Both the position numbers and the translations under genes were made by a program. Shown piece by piece: positions 43,918 to 55,603 of a stretch of DNA of 64,000 nt (its first letter is position 1; every line of letters starts with the position of its first letter). Origin of the DNA: Paenibacillus sp. Soil787 (GTDB lineage: Bacteria > Bacillota > Bacilli > Paenibacillales > NBRC-103111); contig NZ_LMSP01000001.1 of NCBI RefSeq assembly GCF_001429545.1, forward strand, positions 747,197 through 811,196, in the 5' to 3' direction. Under the pieces are notes generated by a model. It had not been told where the DNA came from, did not search any database, and saw nothing but the letters and a program-made list of their open reading frames with translations.

Positions 43918-44855
43918 TCCGCCATCTCCTCCCTTTTCAAATCCAACCATTCGACCTCTTGCTCAGTTAAAGGCAAATTCATTGCTTGTATCGAGGAATC
44001 CAGTTCCTTGGGGTTTCGAGGCCCAATGATTGCACATGTCGGGAAAGTCTGATTAAGAACGTAGGATAAGGCTATTTGAATCGGTGTTACCTGTTTCTCT
44101 TCCGCTAGCTTCGCGGCACGACGATAACGTTCCCAGTTATTTTCACTATAGTACACGCGTACCATTTCCTCATCCGCACGATTGTCTGGCGTGAATTTTC
44201 CTGAGAAAAATCCGCCAGCTTGGGCGGACCATGCCAACAATGGCAATTGATTGACCGAATGCCAATCGCAGGTAACCTCATCAGCCGAAACACAGCCCTC
44301 CCAGCGGGGTTCGTTAGGCTTGGCAAGACTAAGATTCGGACTGTTGAATGTGAAACCTGCGAGTTTATGGGCAGCCGCATACTCATTCGCTTCCTGGATT
44401 CGCTTATGGGACCAGTTAGACGCTCCAATAGCCCGGATTCGCTTGGCCTCAAGGTGTACATTCAGCTCTTCGATGATCGGTCCGACCGCCACGCTCGGAT
44501 CGTCTCGGTGCAGCGCATATAGATCGACATACTCCGTTCCTAGCCTTTCTAGACTCTCCGTTAAATCCTTGCGGATCGCTTGCGGGTTTACTCGTGGACC
44601 CGGGCTGCCGTCATCATGATGAGCACCCTTCGTTAGAATGACCACCTTTCCCCGGTTCCTCTGTTCCGCAAGCCATTGGCCGAGAATCAGTTCTTTGCCA
44701 CGATATTGATGAGCGGTATCGAAGGCATTGCCTCCAGCGCGAATGTAAGCATCGAGCATCATCCGCTCAGGCTCTTCCAATTTTCTCAAATCTCCCGTTC
44801 CCATGAACAACCGGGAAATGGGTTTGTCTACGCCCTTGATGTACATATATCTCAT
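43914..44855 (-). CDS. Aldo/keto reductase
   Basis: A 313-residue NAD(P)H-dependent reductase with the AKR barrel. The tetrad is visible: Asp and Tyr in NAFDTAHQY, Lys in LTKGAHH, His in YALHRDD. ATG at 44855 (MRYMYIKGVDK) has GAAGGAGG upstream; the long frame from 44969 adds 38 unlikely residues. It forms a two-gene operon with the isomerase. The start lies about 200 bases from a pair of CTGGTATCGATACCAG operators, which probably control it. Confidence 0.9.
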   Translation of the reverse strand: MRYMYIKGVDKPISRLFMGTGDLRKLEEPERMMLDAYIRAGGNAFDTAHQYRGKELILGQWLAEQRNRGKVVILTKGAHHDDGSPGPRVNPQAIRKDLTESLERLGTEYVDLYALHRDDPSVAVGPIIEELNVHLEAKRIRAIGASNWSHKRIQEANEYAAAHKLAGFTFNSPNLSLAKPNEPRWEGCVSADEVTCDWHSVNQLPLLAWSAQAGGFFSGKFTPDNRADEEMVRVYYSENNWERYRRAAKLAEEKQVTPIQIALSYVLNQTFPTCAIIGPRNPKELDSSIQAMNLPLTEQEVEWLDLKREEMAE

Positions 44856-45058
44856 CCTGAATCCTCCTTCAAACATTGACTGACCCACACCAATAAGTAC
44901 GGCTGCCGTTCTAATCATCCTCTTTAAATACCGGCATCTAACGGAGTTCAAGCGTGAATCTTCAAACATCTCATCGACCGCCAGGAAGTATCTGTCCTCT
45001 TTTCACTCTTTTCACTCTTTGACGCTTGTCGATATAACTCTCATGCGGTCCAAAGCCT

Positions 45059-45143
45059 CTGGTATCGATACCAGAAATAGTGTTAAAATATCCAATGATG
45101 TTGCATCTGAAATACGTAAAAGGCGTTCTGGTATCGATACCAG
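45059..45143. promoter_or_regulatory. Two perfect LacI-type operator palindromes
   Basis: CTGGTATCGATACCAG occurs at 45059-45074 and again at 45128-45143, 69 bases apart. Each is a perfect 16-bp inverted repeat with central CG, the hallmark of LacI/GalR-family sites. They lie upstream of the aldo/keto reductase-isomerase operon. No LacI-type gene is in the window. Confidence 0.7.
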
Positions 45144-45159
45144 AAGATTTTATATGCTT

Positions 45160-45474
45160 CTGATTCATAGTATAAATCGATTACCTTCTTTTGACAATGG
45201 CATAAATCTATAAAGTATTTAAAGTTCTAACCTGAATAAGGATACGACTTCCGTTTCTGCCAGCCTAACCGATCACCAAATGGTTCTTTTTCAAACCTAA
45301 CTATTTCTTCTGAAAAAACCTATAGACGCGGTGAATCATAGATAAGATTCCGACTTTTTGGATACTGAAACATATGCTCCCTATTTATGTAAACAAACAC
45401 CTGACGACTTTCTTGAGGCGAGAGTGTTTGAAAGAAAGTTAGCTACGCCCAAGTTATATACTCACACGTGTAAA
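45160..45474. other. Intergenic stretch, nothing recognised
   Basis: About 315 AT-rich bases between the operator pair and R1 copy 3. No frame with a ribosome binding site, hairpin or known motif was seen. Confidence 0.4.
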
Positions 45475-45655
45475 GATGTATTTTGTACAACTTTATGCAA
45501 GCAAATCCGCGTTTTCCTCGCGATTATTGTATAACATACAACATTTTCAGCCAAAAGTAGCACTATAGCCTCTAAAAAGGCTAAATTGTTGTACGGCATA
45601 CAACATTCTAAGCATACCGAGAAGAAATCAGGGAAATTGTTGTACGTTGTACAAC
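45475..45655. repeat. R1 palindrome-cluster repeat, copy 3
   Basis: Sites at 45475-45491, 45526-45542, 45588-45604 (GTTGTA-CGGCA-TACAAC) and 45639-45655 (GTTGTAC-GTT-GTACAAC); spacing 51, 62, 51. It is collinear with copies 1 and 2, including the sequence between sites (for example GGAAATTGTTGTAC before the last one). Confidence 0.85.
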
Positions 45656-45706
45656 AACTTGCCTCTCTGAGGCTAACCATCATAGGATTCCCAGCTTACC
45701 CCTAAT

Positions 45707-45742
45707 CAAAAAAGCCGTCAGGACAATCCTGACGGCCCTTTT
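45707..45742 (-). terminator. Terminator of the TVP38 gene
   Basis: GCCGTCAGGA-TTG-TCCTGACGGC, a perfect 10-bp stem, followed by TTTTTTGATT on the minus strand. Confidence 0.85.
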
Positions 45743-45828
45743 GTCTTTCATCACTTGGATCATGAGCACCTAGATAAATCTGGCTACCACGATTTCCCCT
45801 GCATTTCGCAATTCTCCCCCTACACCTT

Positions 45829-46503
45829 CTATATACGCTTTTTCCGATCGCGAGTCCTTAGAGCCTGTGCCTTTTTCAGAAGCAGCGGTATTAACGCAAA
45901 AGCGATGTACATTCCAACTGCGGCATAAAACTTACCCGATCCAATATCTTGCAGCGATGCGCCAAAAACGTTATAAACAACGGCACCCGGAATTATACCT
46001 ATCAGCGTTCCCCACGTATAGTCCCAGAAGCGAATTTTGGACAGTCCTGCCCCATAACTCACGCCATCGAAAGGAAAGAAAGGCATTAGCCGCATATACA
46101 GGACGACCATAAAGCCTTTGTCTTCGGCCTTCTGATCGAAAGACTGCAGCTTCTTATTTCGCAAAATCCGCTGAAAGCTGTTGCGACCCCATTTGCGAGT
46201 AATATAGAAAGAAAGCATCGCCCCAGCGCCAGCCCCAATAATATCATAGATAGTCCCCCAGAAAGCTCCAAACACATAGCCCCCATACAGGGTCAACGGC
46301 GTCGCCGGGAATAACACCAATGGACGAAGCGTGTAAACAATAATATATAGCAGCCCGCCAAGTGGACCTAAGTCACGCAGCCAACCGGTCAGCCAATCCA
46401 GATCCAAGCGCTCCCATACACCGGTCCATTTCAAAACAAGCAGACCCGCGACAGCGATTATAAACCATAACAATAGTATCCAGAGCGATTTCGAGCGCGC
46501 CAT
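45829..46503 (-). CDS. TVP38/TMEM64 family membrane protein
   Basis: A 224-residue membrane protein with about six hydrophobic segments and the SNARE-associated (DedA-like) core, including FPATPLTLYGGYVFG and FFPFDGVSYGAGLSKI. Members are thought to handle lipids at membranes (scramblase-like); the role here is unknown. ATG at 46503 (MARSKSLWI) has AAAGGAGGGG seven bases upstream. Confidence 0.88.
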   Translation of the reverse strand: MARSKSLWILLLWFIIAVAGLLVLKWTGVWERLDLDWLTGWLRDLGPLGGLLYIIVYTLRPLVLFPATPLTLYGGYVFGAFWGTIYDIIGAGAGAMLSFYITRKWGRNSFQRILRNKKLQSFDQKAEDKGFMVVLYMRLMPFFPFDGVSYGAGLSKIRFWDYTWGTLIGIIPGAVVYNVFGASLQDIGSGKFYAAVGMYIAFALIPLLLKKAQALRTRDRKKRI

Positions 46504-46577
46504 AGCTCCCCTCCTTTGCCCAGAGTTCTTGGGTTCAATCTTACACAAAGCAAGGACTAAATATCAACCATTGGCAT

Positions 46578-46620
46578 GCAAAAAAGCCCCACCCGCTGAA
46601 GACGGTGAGACTCCTAAGAA
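46578..46620 (-). terminator. Probable terminator of the second isomerase gene
   Basis: GTCTCACCG and GCGGGTGGGGC can form an imperfect stem, followed by TTTTTT on the minus strand, just after the stop at 46632. Confidence 0.5.
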
Positions 46621-46631
46621 CATACAATCAT

Positions 46632-47483
46632 TTATGCCAACCATTGCTTCACTTTCGAAGCGAAGTTATTCAACATATCCTGCGAACCATATTGACCGCT
46701 GAAATCTTCAATGCCGAGGTAACCATCGTAGCCGACCGCTTTTAGGTCACTCAACAATTGTTTCCAATTGACGATACCTTCGCTTAGTGGTGACCACTCG
46801 CTTTTCCAAAGCTTGATGCCATCTTGCTCTTCGCCGGTTGGCAACCATCTTGCATTTTTAACATGAACATGCGCTAGATAAGGTCCCAGCAGCTCAAGAC
46901 CCATGCGGTAATTCTCGTATCCTTCATGGACCATGTTGCCCGCATCATGCAGAACACCAATGTAATCCGGATTAAAGCCCGAAACCAGTCGATGTGCCAA
47001 TCCAGCACTTGGCGTGATCGTATTATGGTGAATTTCAGCTAAGGCTTTAACGCCATACTGCTGAGCAAATTCCTGCACATGATGTAAGTAATCCACAGCC
47101 GTTGCATACAAGTCATTATAATTTTTACTCTTGTCATAGCCGGGAACACCAATACGAATGAAGGACGCTCCTATTTTCTGAGCCGTTTTGAAAACATGCT
47201 CGGTCTCTGCAACATTACAAGCGTTTAAGTAAGGAGTCACACTCAAATTCACCAAGTTATTGTTAACAGCAGCAAGTCGGAAACGTTCCAAATCTTCATC
47301 CGAACCATTCGGATTAATGGAACAAAGATTATTTCTCCAGAAAGATGGCTTCTCATTCACCGCGTCAGCAGAAACATCTTTAAAACGCCATTCAATGCCT
47401 TCAATTCCGGCAATAACTGCCGCCTTGGCTAGTTCTTCTGGTGTCAGGTCAGGTGTCGCTACAGTAAATACGGATAATTTCAT
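46632..47483 (-). CDS. Sugar phosphate isomerase/epimerase family protein
   Basis: A 283-residue TIM-barrel with metal-ligand type Glu/Asp/His positions in AEIHHNT, VLHDAGNMV, HVHVKN and GIEDFSG. It is related to, but clearly different from, the one at 43162. It is divergent from an AraC regulator across a 263-base gap, so it is a likely target of that regulator. Substrate unknown, probably a sugar or inositol derivative. Confidence 0.9.
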   Translation of the reverse strand: MKLSVFTVATPDLTPEELAKAAVIAGIEGIEWRFKDVSADAVNEKPSFWRNNLCSINPNGSDEDLERFRLAAVNNNLVNLSVTPYLNACNVAETEHVFKTAQKIGASFIRIGVPGYDKSKNYNDLYATAVDYLHHVQEFAQQYGVKALAEIHHNTITPSAGLAHRLVSGFNPDYIGVLHDAGNMVHEGYENYRMGLELLGPYLAHVHVKNARWLPTGEEQDGIKLWKSEWSPLSEGIVNWKQLLSDLKAVGYDGYLGIEDFSGQYGSQDMLNNFASKVKQWLA

Positions 47484-47527
47484 TTGAATATGCCTCCTAA
47501 TTTCATTTGGGGCCCCCGCAAAGTATT

Positions 47528-47588
47528 GTCTAAACTCTTATCGAAGCAATTCGGTGATGTATAACCGCTTTAAATGGTAAGTTTAGAC
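47528..47588. promoter_or_regulatory. Inverted repeat between the divergent isomerase and araC-type genes
   Basis: GTCTAAACT (47528-47536) and AGTTTAGAC (47580-47588) are exact reverse complements, 43 bases apart. A second pair follows (TCCGA ... TCGGA). This is a candidate AraC-protein binding region. A degenerate cre-like TAAAAACGTATTCA lies at 47672. Confidence 0.4.
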
Positions 47589-47746
47589 TCCGATCGAGCT
47601 AAAGCTCTATTCGGACGGAATATGCTTCAGAGCAGGTTGATTGTTTATCTATTCTTTATTTTGCAGTATAATAAAAACGTATTCATTGCATTAATTGGGC
47701 AAAAGTTTGCTAATATTGACTCCAGCTAAATAGAGGAGAGCTTCAC

Positions 47747-48598
47747 ATGCAGGAACTTTACCAGAATCTACATCGCATGATCAATTTTCGACATGGCGTG
47801 ACCCATGAGCCGCTTCCATTGGATTTCCACCAGCATCAGGATCACTATGAAATATACTTTTTCCTAACTGGAGACGTTCACTACTTCATCGAAAAACAGG
47901 TTTACCCCCTGCAGTATGGGGATCTGCTGATCATGCACAGTAATGAATTGCATCGCCCTAATTTTCAATCCAAAAAACAGCGATATGAGAATGTCGTGAT
48001 CCATTTCAATCCTACGCTAGTGGAGGCGTTTAGTTCTCCGCAGTTTAACTTGCTCGACTGCTTCAATAACCGTATATTTGGTGAGCAAAACCGGATGCGG
48101 CTGACTCCACAGCAGATTGATGACATCATGAAGCTTTATGAGCGTATGGAGACGCATAAAAGGCCTCAAGCGCTCCCAGGATCGGAAATCCTCTTTGTTT
48201 CAGCCTTTATCGAGCTGCTCGTGTTTATCAATCGAGTTTTTCAAAATCAAGGCAAACAAGAGGAACAGATCATGATTCCCGACAAGCTCTCCTCTCTATT
48301 CACCTACATTGACGAAAATTTAGATCAAGATCTGTCGCTCGAGGTACTGGAACACGTCGTGTTCATGAATCGTTCCTACCTATGCAGACTGTTCAAAAAA
48401 CACACAGGAAGCACCATTCATGAGCACATTTTGTTCAAGCGCATTGCCAAAGCGAAACAGCTGCTGCGCGAAGGCTCAACAGTCACAGATACCTGCCAGC
48501 TAGCAGGCTTCAACGACTACTCCAACTTTATTAGGACGTTTAAGAAGGCTGTCGGCCTTCCTCCTCGTCAGTACCAGGCGCAGCAGCGGCGGGTTTGA
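47747..48598 (+). CDS. AraC-family transcriptional regulator
   Basis: 283 residues: an N-terminal cupin-type sugar-sensing domain (about 15-150; PLDFHQHQDHYEIYFFLTGD, HSNELHRP) and a C-terminal double HTH (about 180-280; SYLCRLFKKHTGSTIHEH, GFNDYSNFIRTFKKAVGLPP). GAGGAGAG precedes the ATG. It is divergent from the sugar isomerase gene and probably activates it in response to a sugar. Confidence 0.93.
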   Translation: MQELYQNLHRMINFRHGVTHEPLPLDFHQHQDHYEIYFFLTGDVHYFIEKQVYPLQYGDLLIMHSNELHRPNFQSKKQRYENVVIHFNPTLVEAFSSPQFNLLDCFNNRIFGEQNRMRLTPQQIDDIMKLYERMETHKRPQALPGSEILFVSAFIELLVFINRVFQNQGKQEEQIMIPDKLSSLFTYIDENLDQDLSLEVLEHVVFMNRSYLCRLFKKHTGSTIHEHILFKRIAKAKQLLREGSTVTDTCQLAGFNDYSNFIRTFKKAVGLPPRQYQAQQRRV

Positions 48599-48661
48599 GC
48601 GCGAAATGGCGTATGGAACAGTGCATGATAGCGAATGGAAATGGTGCTGATGAACAAGAGA

Positions 48662-48755
48662 GCTAGACAGAAATTGAAGAACATTGAAAAGGGCGCTAGA
48701 CAGAAATTGAAGAAGTGCCATTGAAAAGGGTGCTAGACAGAATTGAAAAAAGTCA
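48662..48755. repeat. Short tandem repeat, three units
   Basis: GCTAGACAGAAATTGAAGAA-type units start at 48662, 48695 and about 48732 (period 33-37). Each is followed by a CATTGAAAAGGG-like tail. It directly follows the araC stop. No coding role is seen. Confidence 0.75.
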
Positions 48756-48766
48756 CCACACAGAAA

Positions 48767-48810
48767 AAGGTCGCCCAAGTCTTCATGACTTTGGACAACC
48801 TTTTTTTGTT
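48767..48810 (+). terminator. Terminator of the araC-type gene
   Basis: AAGGT-CG-CCCAAGTC / GACTTTGG-ACA-ACCTT with a five-base loop, followed by seven T. Confidence 0.75.
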
Positions 48811-48879
48811 GGGACTGTGGAGAGGGTAATCAGAACAGAATGAAATCCGGAGACTAGGAGAGCGCTAACTCTGATGCCA

Positions 48880-49110
48880 AGTAACTGCATAAAGTGCATT
48901 AATTTCTCGAGGAATCACTCTATACGAGTTGACTTGCTGCAGAGAGTGCATCTTTTTTCCCGATTTTGAGTAAAAGACAGCCTGATCGCCGAATTTTGCT
49001 GCACTTTTTGCAGTTAAATCATGCATATAAGCGCGTTAGAGTCAAATTTGCTGCACAAAATACATCAAACTGATTCGAGGAGATCCCTCGTAAATTTGCA
49101 GCTAGCTATT
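48880..49110. repeat. Degenerate TGCA-motif array
   Basis: Repeated short blocks CTGCATAAAGTGCA, CTGCAGAGAGTGCA, CTGCACTTTTTGCAG and CTGCACAAAATACA, spaced 50-70 bases apart within the 540-base gene-free stretch before ampS. Each block is a small imperfect palindrome. It resembles other Paenibacillus-type intergenic repeats, such as those near 40450-40570. Confidence 0.5.
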
Positions 49111-49134
49111 TGACTACCGAACCCCTCGTCTATT

Positions 49135-50250
49135 CTATTTCAAATTTTCCGGATTCAGCTGCAGAAGCTCAGGCAGTACGAAAATACCGTCCTTACGAAT
49201 GAGCACATCGTCAAACCAAATTTCGCCGCCGCCGTATTCCGGACGTTGGATATTCACGATATCCCAGTGCAAGGAAGATTTGTTGCCGTTAAAGGCATCA
49301 TCGTAGCAATTACCTGGTGTAAAGTGGAAACTGCCGTCGATTTTCTCATCGAAAAGCGTATCTTTCATCGGCTCTTTAATGTAAGGATTCACGCCAATCG
49401 CGAATTCCCCTATATAACGTGAACCTTCATCCATATCGAAAATTTCATTAATTCGATCTGTATCGTTAGCTGTCGCTTTGATGATTTTACCATTTTCGAA
49501 TTCAAGTACGATATTCTCGAAAATGAAGCCATCATGAGGCGTTGGCGTATTGTAGGAAATGATACCATTCACTGACTCACGGACCGGTGCGGAGTACACC
49601 TCGCCATCCGGGATGTTGAGCTCCCCATCGCATTTAACGCCGCCGATTCCTTTAATCGAGAACGTCAAATCCGTGCCTGGACCAACTAGACGCACCTTAT
49701 CTGTGCGATCCATTAGGGCTTTCAAAGCATCCATAGCTTTGGACATTTTACCGTAATTCATCGTACATACGTTGAAGTAGAACTCCTCAAACTCATCCGT
49801 ACTCATGCTGGCAAGCTGCGCCATGGAAGACGTTGGGTAACGCAGAACGACCCATCTCGTATCTTTAATCCGGACATCAAAATGAACTTGTTGATAATAA
49901 ATCGAATTGTATAGCTTCATCCGATCTGCCGGAATATCCGACAGTTCATAAATATTGGCTCCGCCGCGCACACCTATGTAGCCTTGCATTTGTTTCATTT
50001 GGAAAGCATCGGCATCTGCCCATGTTTGCATTTGAGCTTCTGTACCGTTCATGATGAGTTGACGCATAATTATGTGATCTCTAACATTGACGAAAGGATG
50101 CGCGCCAGCTGCGTGAACCTTTTTCACGAGCTCTTTCACAAGAGCTGAATCAATGCCATACGCTTCTATCAAAATATTTTCGCCAGGCTGCGCTTTAACC
50201 GAATAATTCACAAGCACATCTGCGAGCTTCGTTAGTCTTGGATCTAGCAT
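49135..50250 (-). CDS. ampS: M29-family aminopeptidase (AmpS type)
   Basis: 371 residues, typical for the M29 metallo-aminopeptidases with two metal ions. Conserved stretches include GENILIEAYGIDSALVKELV, NIPDGEVYSAPVRESVNG and GGGEIWFDDVLIRKDG. It removes N-terminal residues from peptides in the cytoplasm. GGAGAGAT precedes the ATG. Only three bases separate it from the upstream HTH regulator gene, so they form one operon. Confidence 0.92.
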   Translation of the reverse strand: MLDPRLTKLADVLVNYSVKAQPGENILIEAYGIDSALVKELVKKVHAAGAHPFVNVRDHIIMRQLIMNGTEAQMQTWADADAFQMKQMQGYIGVRGGANIYELSDIPADRMKLYNSIYYQQVHFDVRIKDTRWVVLRYPTSSMAQLASMSTDEFEEFYFNVCTMNYGKMSKAMDALKALMDRTDKVRLVGPGTDLTFSIKGIGGVKCDGELNIPDGEVYSAPVRESVNGIISYNTPTPHDGFIFENIVLEFENGKIIKATANDTDRINEIFDMDEGSRYIGEFAIGVNPYIKEPMKDTLFDEKIDGSFHFTPGNCYDDAFNGNKSSLHWDIVNIQRPEYGGGEIWFDDVLIRKDGIFVLPELLQLNPENLK

Positions 50251-50253
50251 GCT

Positions 50254-50859
50254 TTATCTCTCCTCTTCTTCTACAACAGGGTCAAAAGACGGCTCATTCG
50301 TTTGAAAGCCGACCGTAGTCAAATAAAACCACTCCCCATTTTCTTCCTGCGACGCATCGAGCTCAAAGATAAGAGCACGAAACTTTCTCAGCCATTCTGC
50401 ATATTTCTCTTTGCTCATTTTGACTTCGACCTGGGTCATGATAATCGGCCATTGTGTACGATCAGAAGATGGAATCTGAAACGCCTCTTCAGGGGCATTA
50501 ATCGCTCTGCGTCTGGCACGTCCAAGTACGCTAAGCGTCCTCTCGCGATAGTAATTCTCTACCTCTGAGACGTATGGCAGCAATTTTTCACTAGGGACGA
50601 AGCCGCGGGCTACAGCACGATAAAACTTTTGCAAAATACCATTCTTGAGTTCCGTACGAACGACCGAAATCAAGCTATGCTTCTCAAGCTCATTCAAATG
50701 ATAATGCACTTTCGCACGCGCCATTCCCAGCATTTTGGCCAACTGCTGACCGGTGTATGCTTTCTCTATTAAATAAAGTAACACCTTAGCGCGAAGCGGA
50801 TCGCTTATCGTTTTTAATTGCTCAAGTTCTTCAATAATAAAAACCGGTTGCAGCTTCAT
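50254..50859 (-). CDS. ArsR-like winged-helix transcriptional regulator
   Basis: 201 residues. An N-terminal winged HTH (about 10-85; SDPLRAKVLLYLIEKAYTGQQLAKMLGMARAKVHYHLNELEKH) and a C-terminal part of unknown function. No metal-binding Cys cluster is seen, so it is not a classic metal sensor. GGGAGGTC precedes the ATG. It probably controls its own operon with ampS; a 17-bp palindrome lies 65 bases upstream. Confidence 0.85.
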   Translation of the reverse strand: MKLQPVFIIEELEQLKTISDPLRAKVLLYLIEKAYTGQQLAKMLGMARAKVHYHLNELEKHSLISVVRTELKNGILQKFYRAVARGFVPSEKLLPYVSEVENYYRERTLSVLGRARRRAINAPEEAFQIPSSDRTQWPIIMTQVEVKMSKEKYAEWLRKFRALIFELDASQEENGEWFYLTTVGFQTNEPSFDPVVEEEER

Positions 50860-50923
50860 ATGGACTCGACCTCCCTCTATTGTACCAATCTAGCCTTGAA
50901 ACATGCGCTCATGGTCAACTCTA

Positions 50924-50940
50924 AATCTCTTAATGAGATT
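50924..50940. promoter_or_regulatory. Candidate operator for the HTH regulator
   Basis: AATCTC-TTAAT-GAGATT is a perfect 6-bp inverted repeat about 65 bases upstream of the regulator gene, where an autoregulatory site is expected. Nothing else was seen in the 230 bases between it and the thiC terminator. Confidence 0.4.
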
Positions 50941-51090
50941 AATTAAACGACGGTCAAATCTTTTTAACCGTATCATAATGCCAAAAGGATTTCATGTCAA
51001 TTGCAGTCTCAGCAAGCATGAAAGTCTCCTTTTTCGATCGTTTCAACGCTTTAAAGGATTAACGAAGTTAAGCTTTTCTCTATGGTAGCA

Positions 51091-51138
51091 AAAAGGGACG
51101 TTTCTGTCACCCATTAATGGTGGAAACGTCCCTCATTT

Positions 51139-51140
<2 letters not shown>
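51091..51140 (-). terminator. Terminator of the thiamine operon
   Basis: GGGACGTTTCC / GAAACGTCCC long stem with an inner ATTAAT loop, followed by TTTTTGC on the minus strand. It overlaps the thiC stop region. Confidence 0.85.
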
Positions 51141-53577
<2,437 letters not shown>

Positions 53578-53581
<4 letters not shown>

Positions 53582-54444
53582 CGTGCACCTCGTATGAAAA
53601 CATCCTCGTTGACGAAAATGTCTTCCAAGTCAGCATTACTGGCTCTAACTCCACGTTGATAAGCCCAATGATTCGTAGGACCATGACCGCTTCCTATATG
53701 TAATGGCTCCGCAATTGCAGCTTGGATGAATCTTTTTGCCAGTTGGATGGCTTCTTTCGTCGTTAAGCCCTGCGCAAGTCCCGAAGTAACTGCCGCAGCA
53801 AACGTGCAACCTGTACCGTGCGTGTGCTTGGTAACCAAACGTCTGGACGAAAACTCCGTGAAAGTCTTCCCGTCATAGAGCAAATCAGTTGCATGCTCCG
53901 TATTCACTTCATGACCGCCTTTTATCATCACGTTCTTGCAGCCATAGAGATGAATCCGCTTCGCAGCCTGTTGACGCGACTCGCTGTCCGTTATTTGCAT
54001 GCCGCTAAGCGCTTCAGCTTCTGGTATGTTCGGCGTAACCACATCGGCCAGCGGCAATAACGAGTGAATCATCGCATCGATAGCCTCTTGTTGAAGCAAG
54101 GAGGCTCCGCCTTTGGCTATCATCACAGGGTCGACCACGATACGCTTCCACTTGTAATTTTGTATCGCAGCCGCTACGATTCGTATAATCTCACCACTGA
54201 ATAACATCCCTGTTTTGAGCGCATCTGGAGATAAATCATCCCCAATAGAGGCCAATTGCTGCTCGATCGCCTCAGCGTTCATCGGATAAACCCCTTGAAC
54301 ACCCAGCGTATTCTGCGCAGTCACCGCGGTAATGACCGACATCCCATAAACGCCCAGCTCTTGGAACGTCTTCAGGTCTGCTTGAATCCCCGCACCACCT
54401 CCGCTATCCGAGCCCGCGATCGTTAATGCTTTGTAAACAGACAT
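53578..54444 (-). CDS. thiD: Hydroxymethylpyrimidine/phosphomethylpyrimidine kinase ThiD
   Basis: A 288-residue ribokinase-fold kinase making HMP-phosphate and HMP-pyrophosphate. The N-terminal TIAGSDSGGGAGIQADLKTF and C-terminal HGTGCTFAAAVTSGLAQG (anion hole and catalytic Asp-region) are intact. AAAGGAGGAG precedes the ATG. A 182-base gap without a recognisable gene or hairpin separates it from thiG upstream, the only large gap in the operon. The final 20 residues are an extension beyond the usual end. Confidence 0.94.
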
Positions 54445-54626
54445 CTTGCTCCTCCTTTCAGCTTCAACTTCTTCATGTCCGCCCTCTCAGACACACACTC
54501 TTGCTTCAGCCCCGGTAACACCAGCCGAGAAGGCCATATTCGACCGCTCACGATGGAACATCTGCTTTCCCTCACGCGAGACGTCATTTTCGGCTTTCTC
54601 AGATTCTCACTTTTGCTCTTCCCCGA

Positions 54627-55394
54627 CTAAACGCGACTAAAACCCTCCATCGGACTGCTGGCCGAAGCATATCGCTTCTTCGGAATACGGCCCGCTTCGA
54701 ATCCGGCACGTCCGGCTTCAATCGCCAATTTCATGGCGTAGGCCATTTTGACCGGATCCTTGGCACCCGACACTGCGGTGTTGAGCAGCACACCATCGGC
54801 TCCCATCTCCATAGCAAGTGCTGCGTCCGAAGGAGCGCCAATGCCGGCATCGACGATGACAGGTACGGTCGCTTGCTCAATTATGAAGCTCAGGTTCAGC
54901 GGATTAATGATGCCTTGACCTGTTCCGATTGGCGATGCGCCAGGCATAATGGCATGAACACCGAGGGCTTGCAAGCGTTTGGCTAAAAGAACATCATCTG
55001 ATGTGTATGGCAGCACGATGAAGCCCTCCTCCAGCAGCATTTCCGAGGCTTTCAACGTTTCAACCGGGTCAGGCAGCAGCGTCATTTCGTCTCCAATAAC
55101 TTCGACTTTGATCATGTCGCATAGTCCGGAAGCCTTCGCTAGTCTCGCGATGCGTACAGCTTCATCGGCTGTTTTGGCGCCTGCCGTATTCGGCAATAAG
55201 GTGAAATTCGACACATCCAGCATCGATAAGAAATTAGGCTGACTCGCTTCAAAAATATTCATACGTCGCACCGCAAACGTCAAAATCTGAGATTCACTAA
55301 CCTCAACCGCCTGCTTCTGAATATCGAAATCCGGAAATTTCCCCGTGCCAAGCAATAACCGTGAACGAAACTCATAAGGACCGATTTTTAACAT
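54627..55394 (-). CDS. thiG: Thiazole synthase ThiG
   Basis: A 255-residue TIM-barrel that builds the thiazole ring from DXP, ThiS-thiocarboxylate and dehydroglycine. The Schiff-base Lys lies in MIKVEVIGD; phosphate-site motifs include [10 protein letters not shown] and [20 protein letters not shown]. The ribosome binding site GGAGGGGG overlaps the thiS 3' end. It starts five bases after thiS, as expected for partner proteins. Confidence 0.95.
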   Translation of the reverse strand: MLKIGPYEFRSRLLLGTGKFPDFDIQKQAVEVSESQILTFAVRRMNIFEASQPNFLSMLDVSNFTLLPNTAGAKTADEAVRIARLAKASGLCDMIKVEVIGDEMTLLPDPVETLKASEMLLEEGFIVLPYTSDDVLLAKRLQALGVHAIMPGASPIGTGQGIINPLNLSFIIEQATVPVIVDAGIGAPSDAALAMEMGADGVLLNTAVSGAKDPVKMAYAMKLAIEAGRAGFEAGRIPKKRYASASSPMEGFSRV

Positions 55395-55399
55395 AAGAA

Positions 55400-55603
55400 T
55401 TATCCCCCTCCAACAAAATGAACGATTTCGATTTTATGTCCTTCGGAAAGCTCAACTTTCGCGTGATCTTCTTTTTGTAAAATGTTTTCATTATGTTCCA
55501 CGACGAGCATTTTCTCACTCAAATCAAAATGCGCGAGCAGCTCTTCAATGGTTCGGATCGAATCTGGAATGTCTACGTTTTGCCCATTAATGTGCAGCTT
55601 CAA
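55400..55603 (-). CDS. thiS: Sulfur carrier protein ThiS
   Basis: A 67-residue ubiquitin-fold sulfur carrier ending in the essential Gly-Gly (HFVGGG). TTG at 55603 ([12 protein letters not shown]) with AAAGGAG upstream gives the normal length; the longer frame from 55696 only reads through the thiO end. It overlaps the thiO 3' end by 17 bases. No thiF is in the operon, so an E1-type enzyme elsewhere must activate it. Confidence 0.93.
   Translation of the reverse strand: MKLHINGQNVDIPDSIRTIEELLAHFDLSEKMLVVEHNENILQKEDHAKVELSEGHKIEIVHFVGGG

Noticed and set aside
54446-54640. 64-codon plus-strand frame in the thiG-thiD gap
   Set aside because: Opposite strand to the operon, no ribosome binding site, no recognisable protein.
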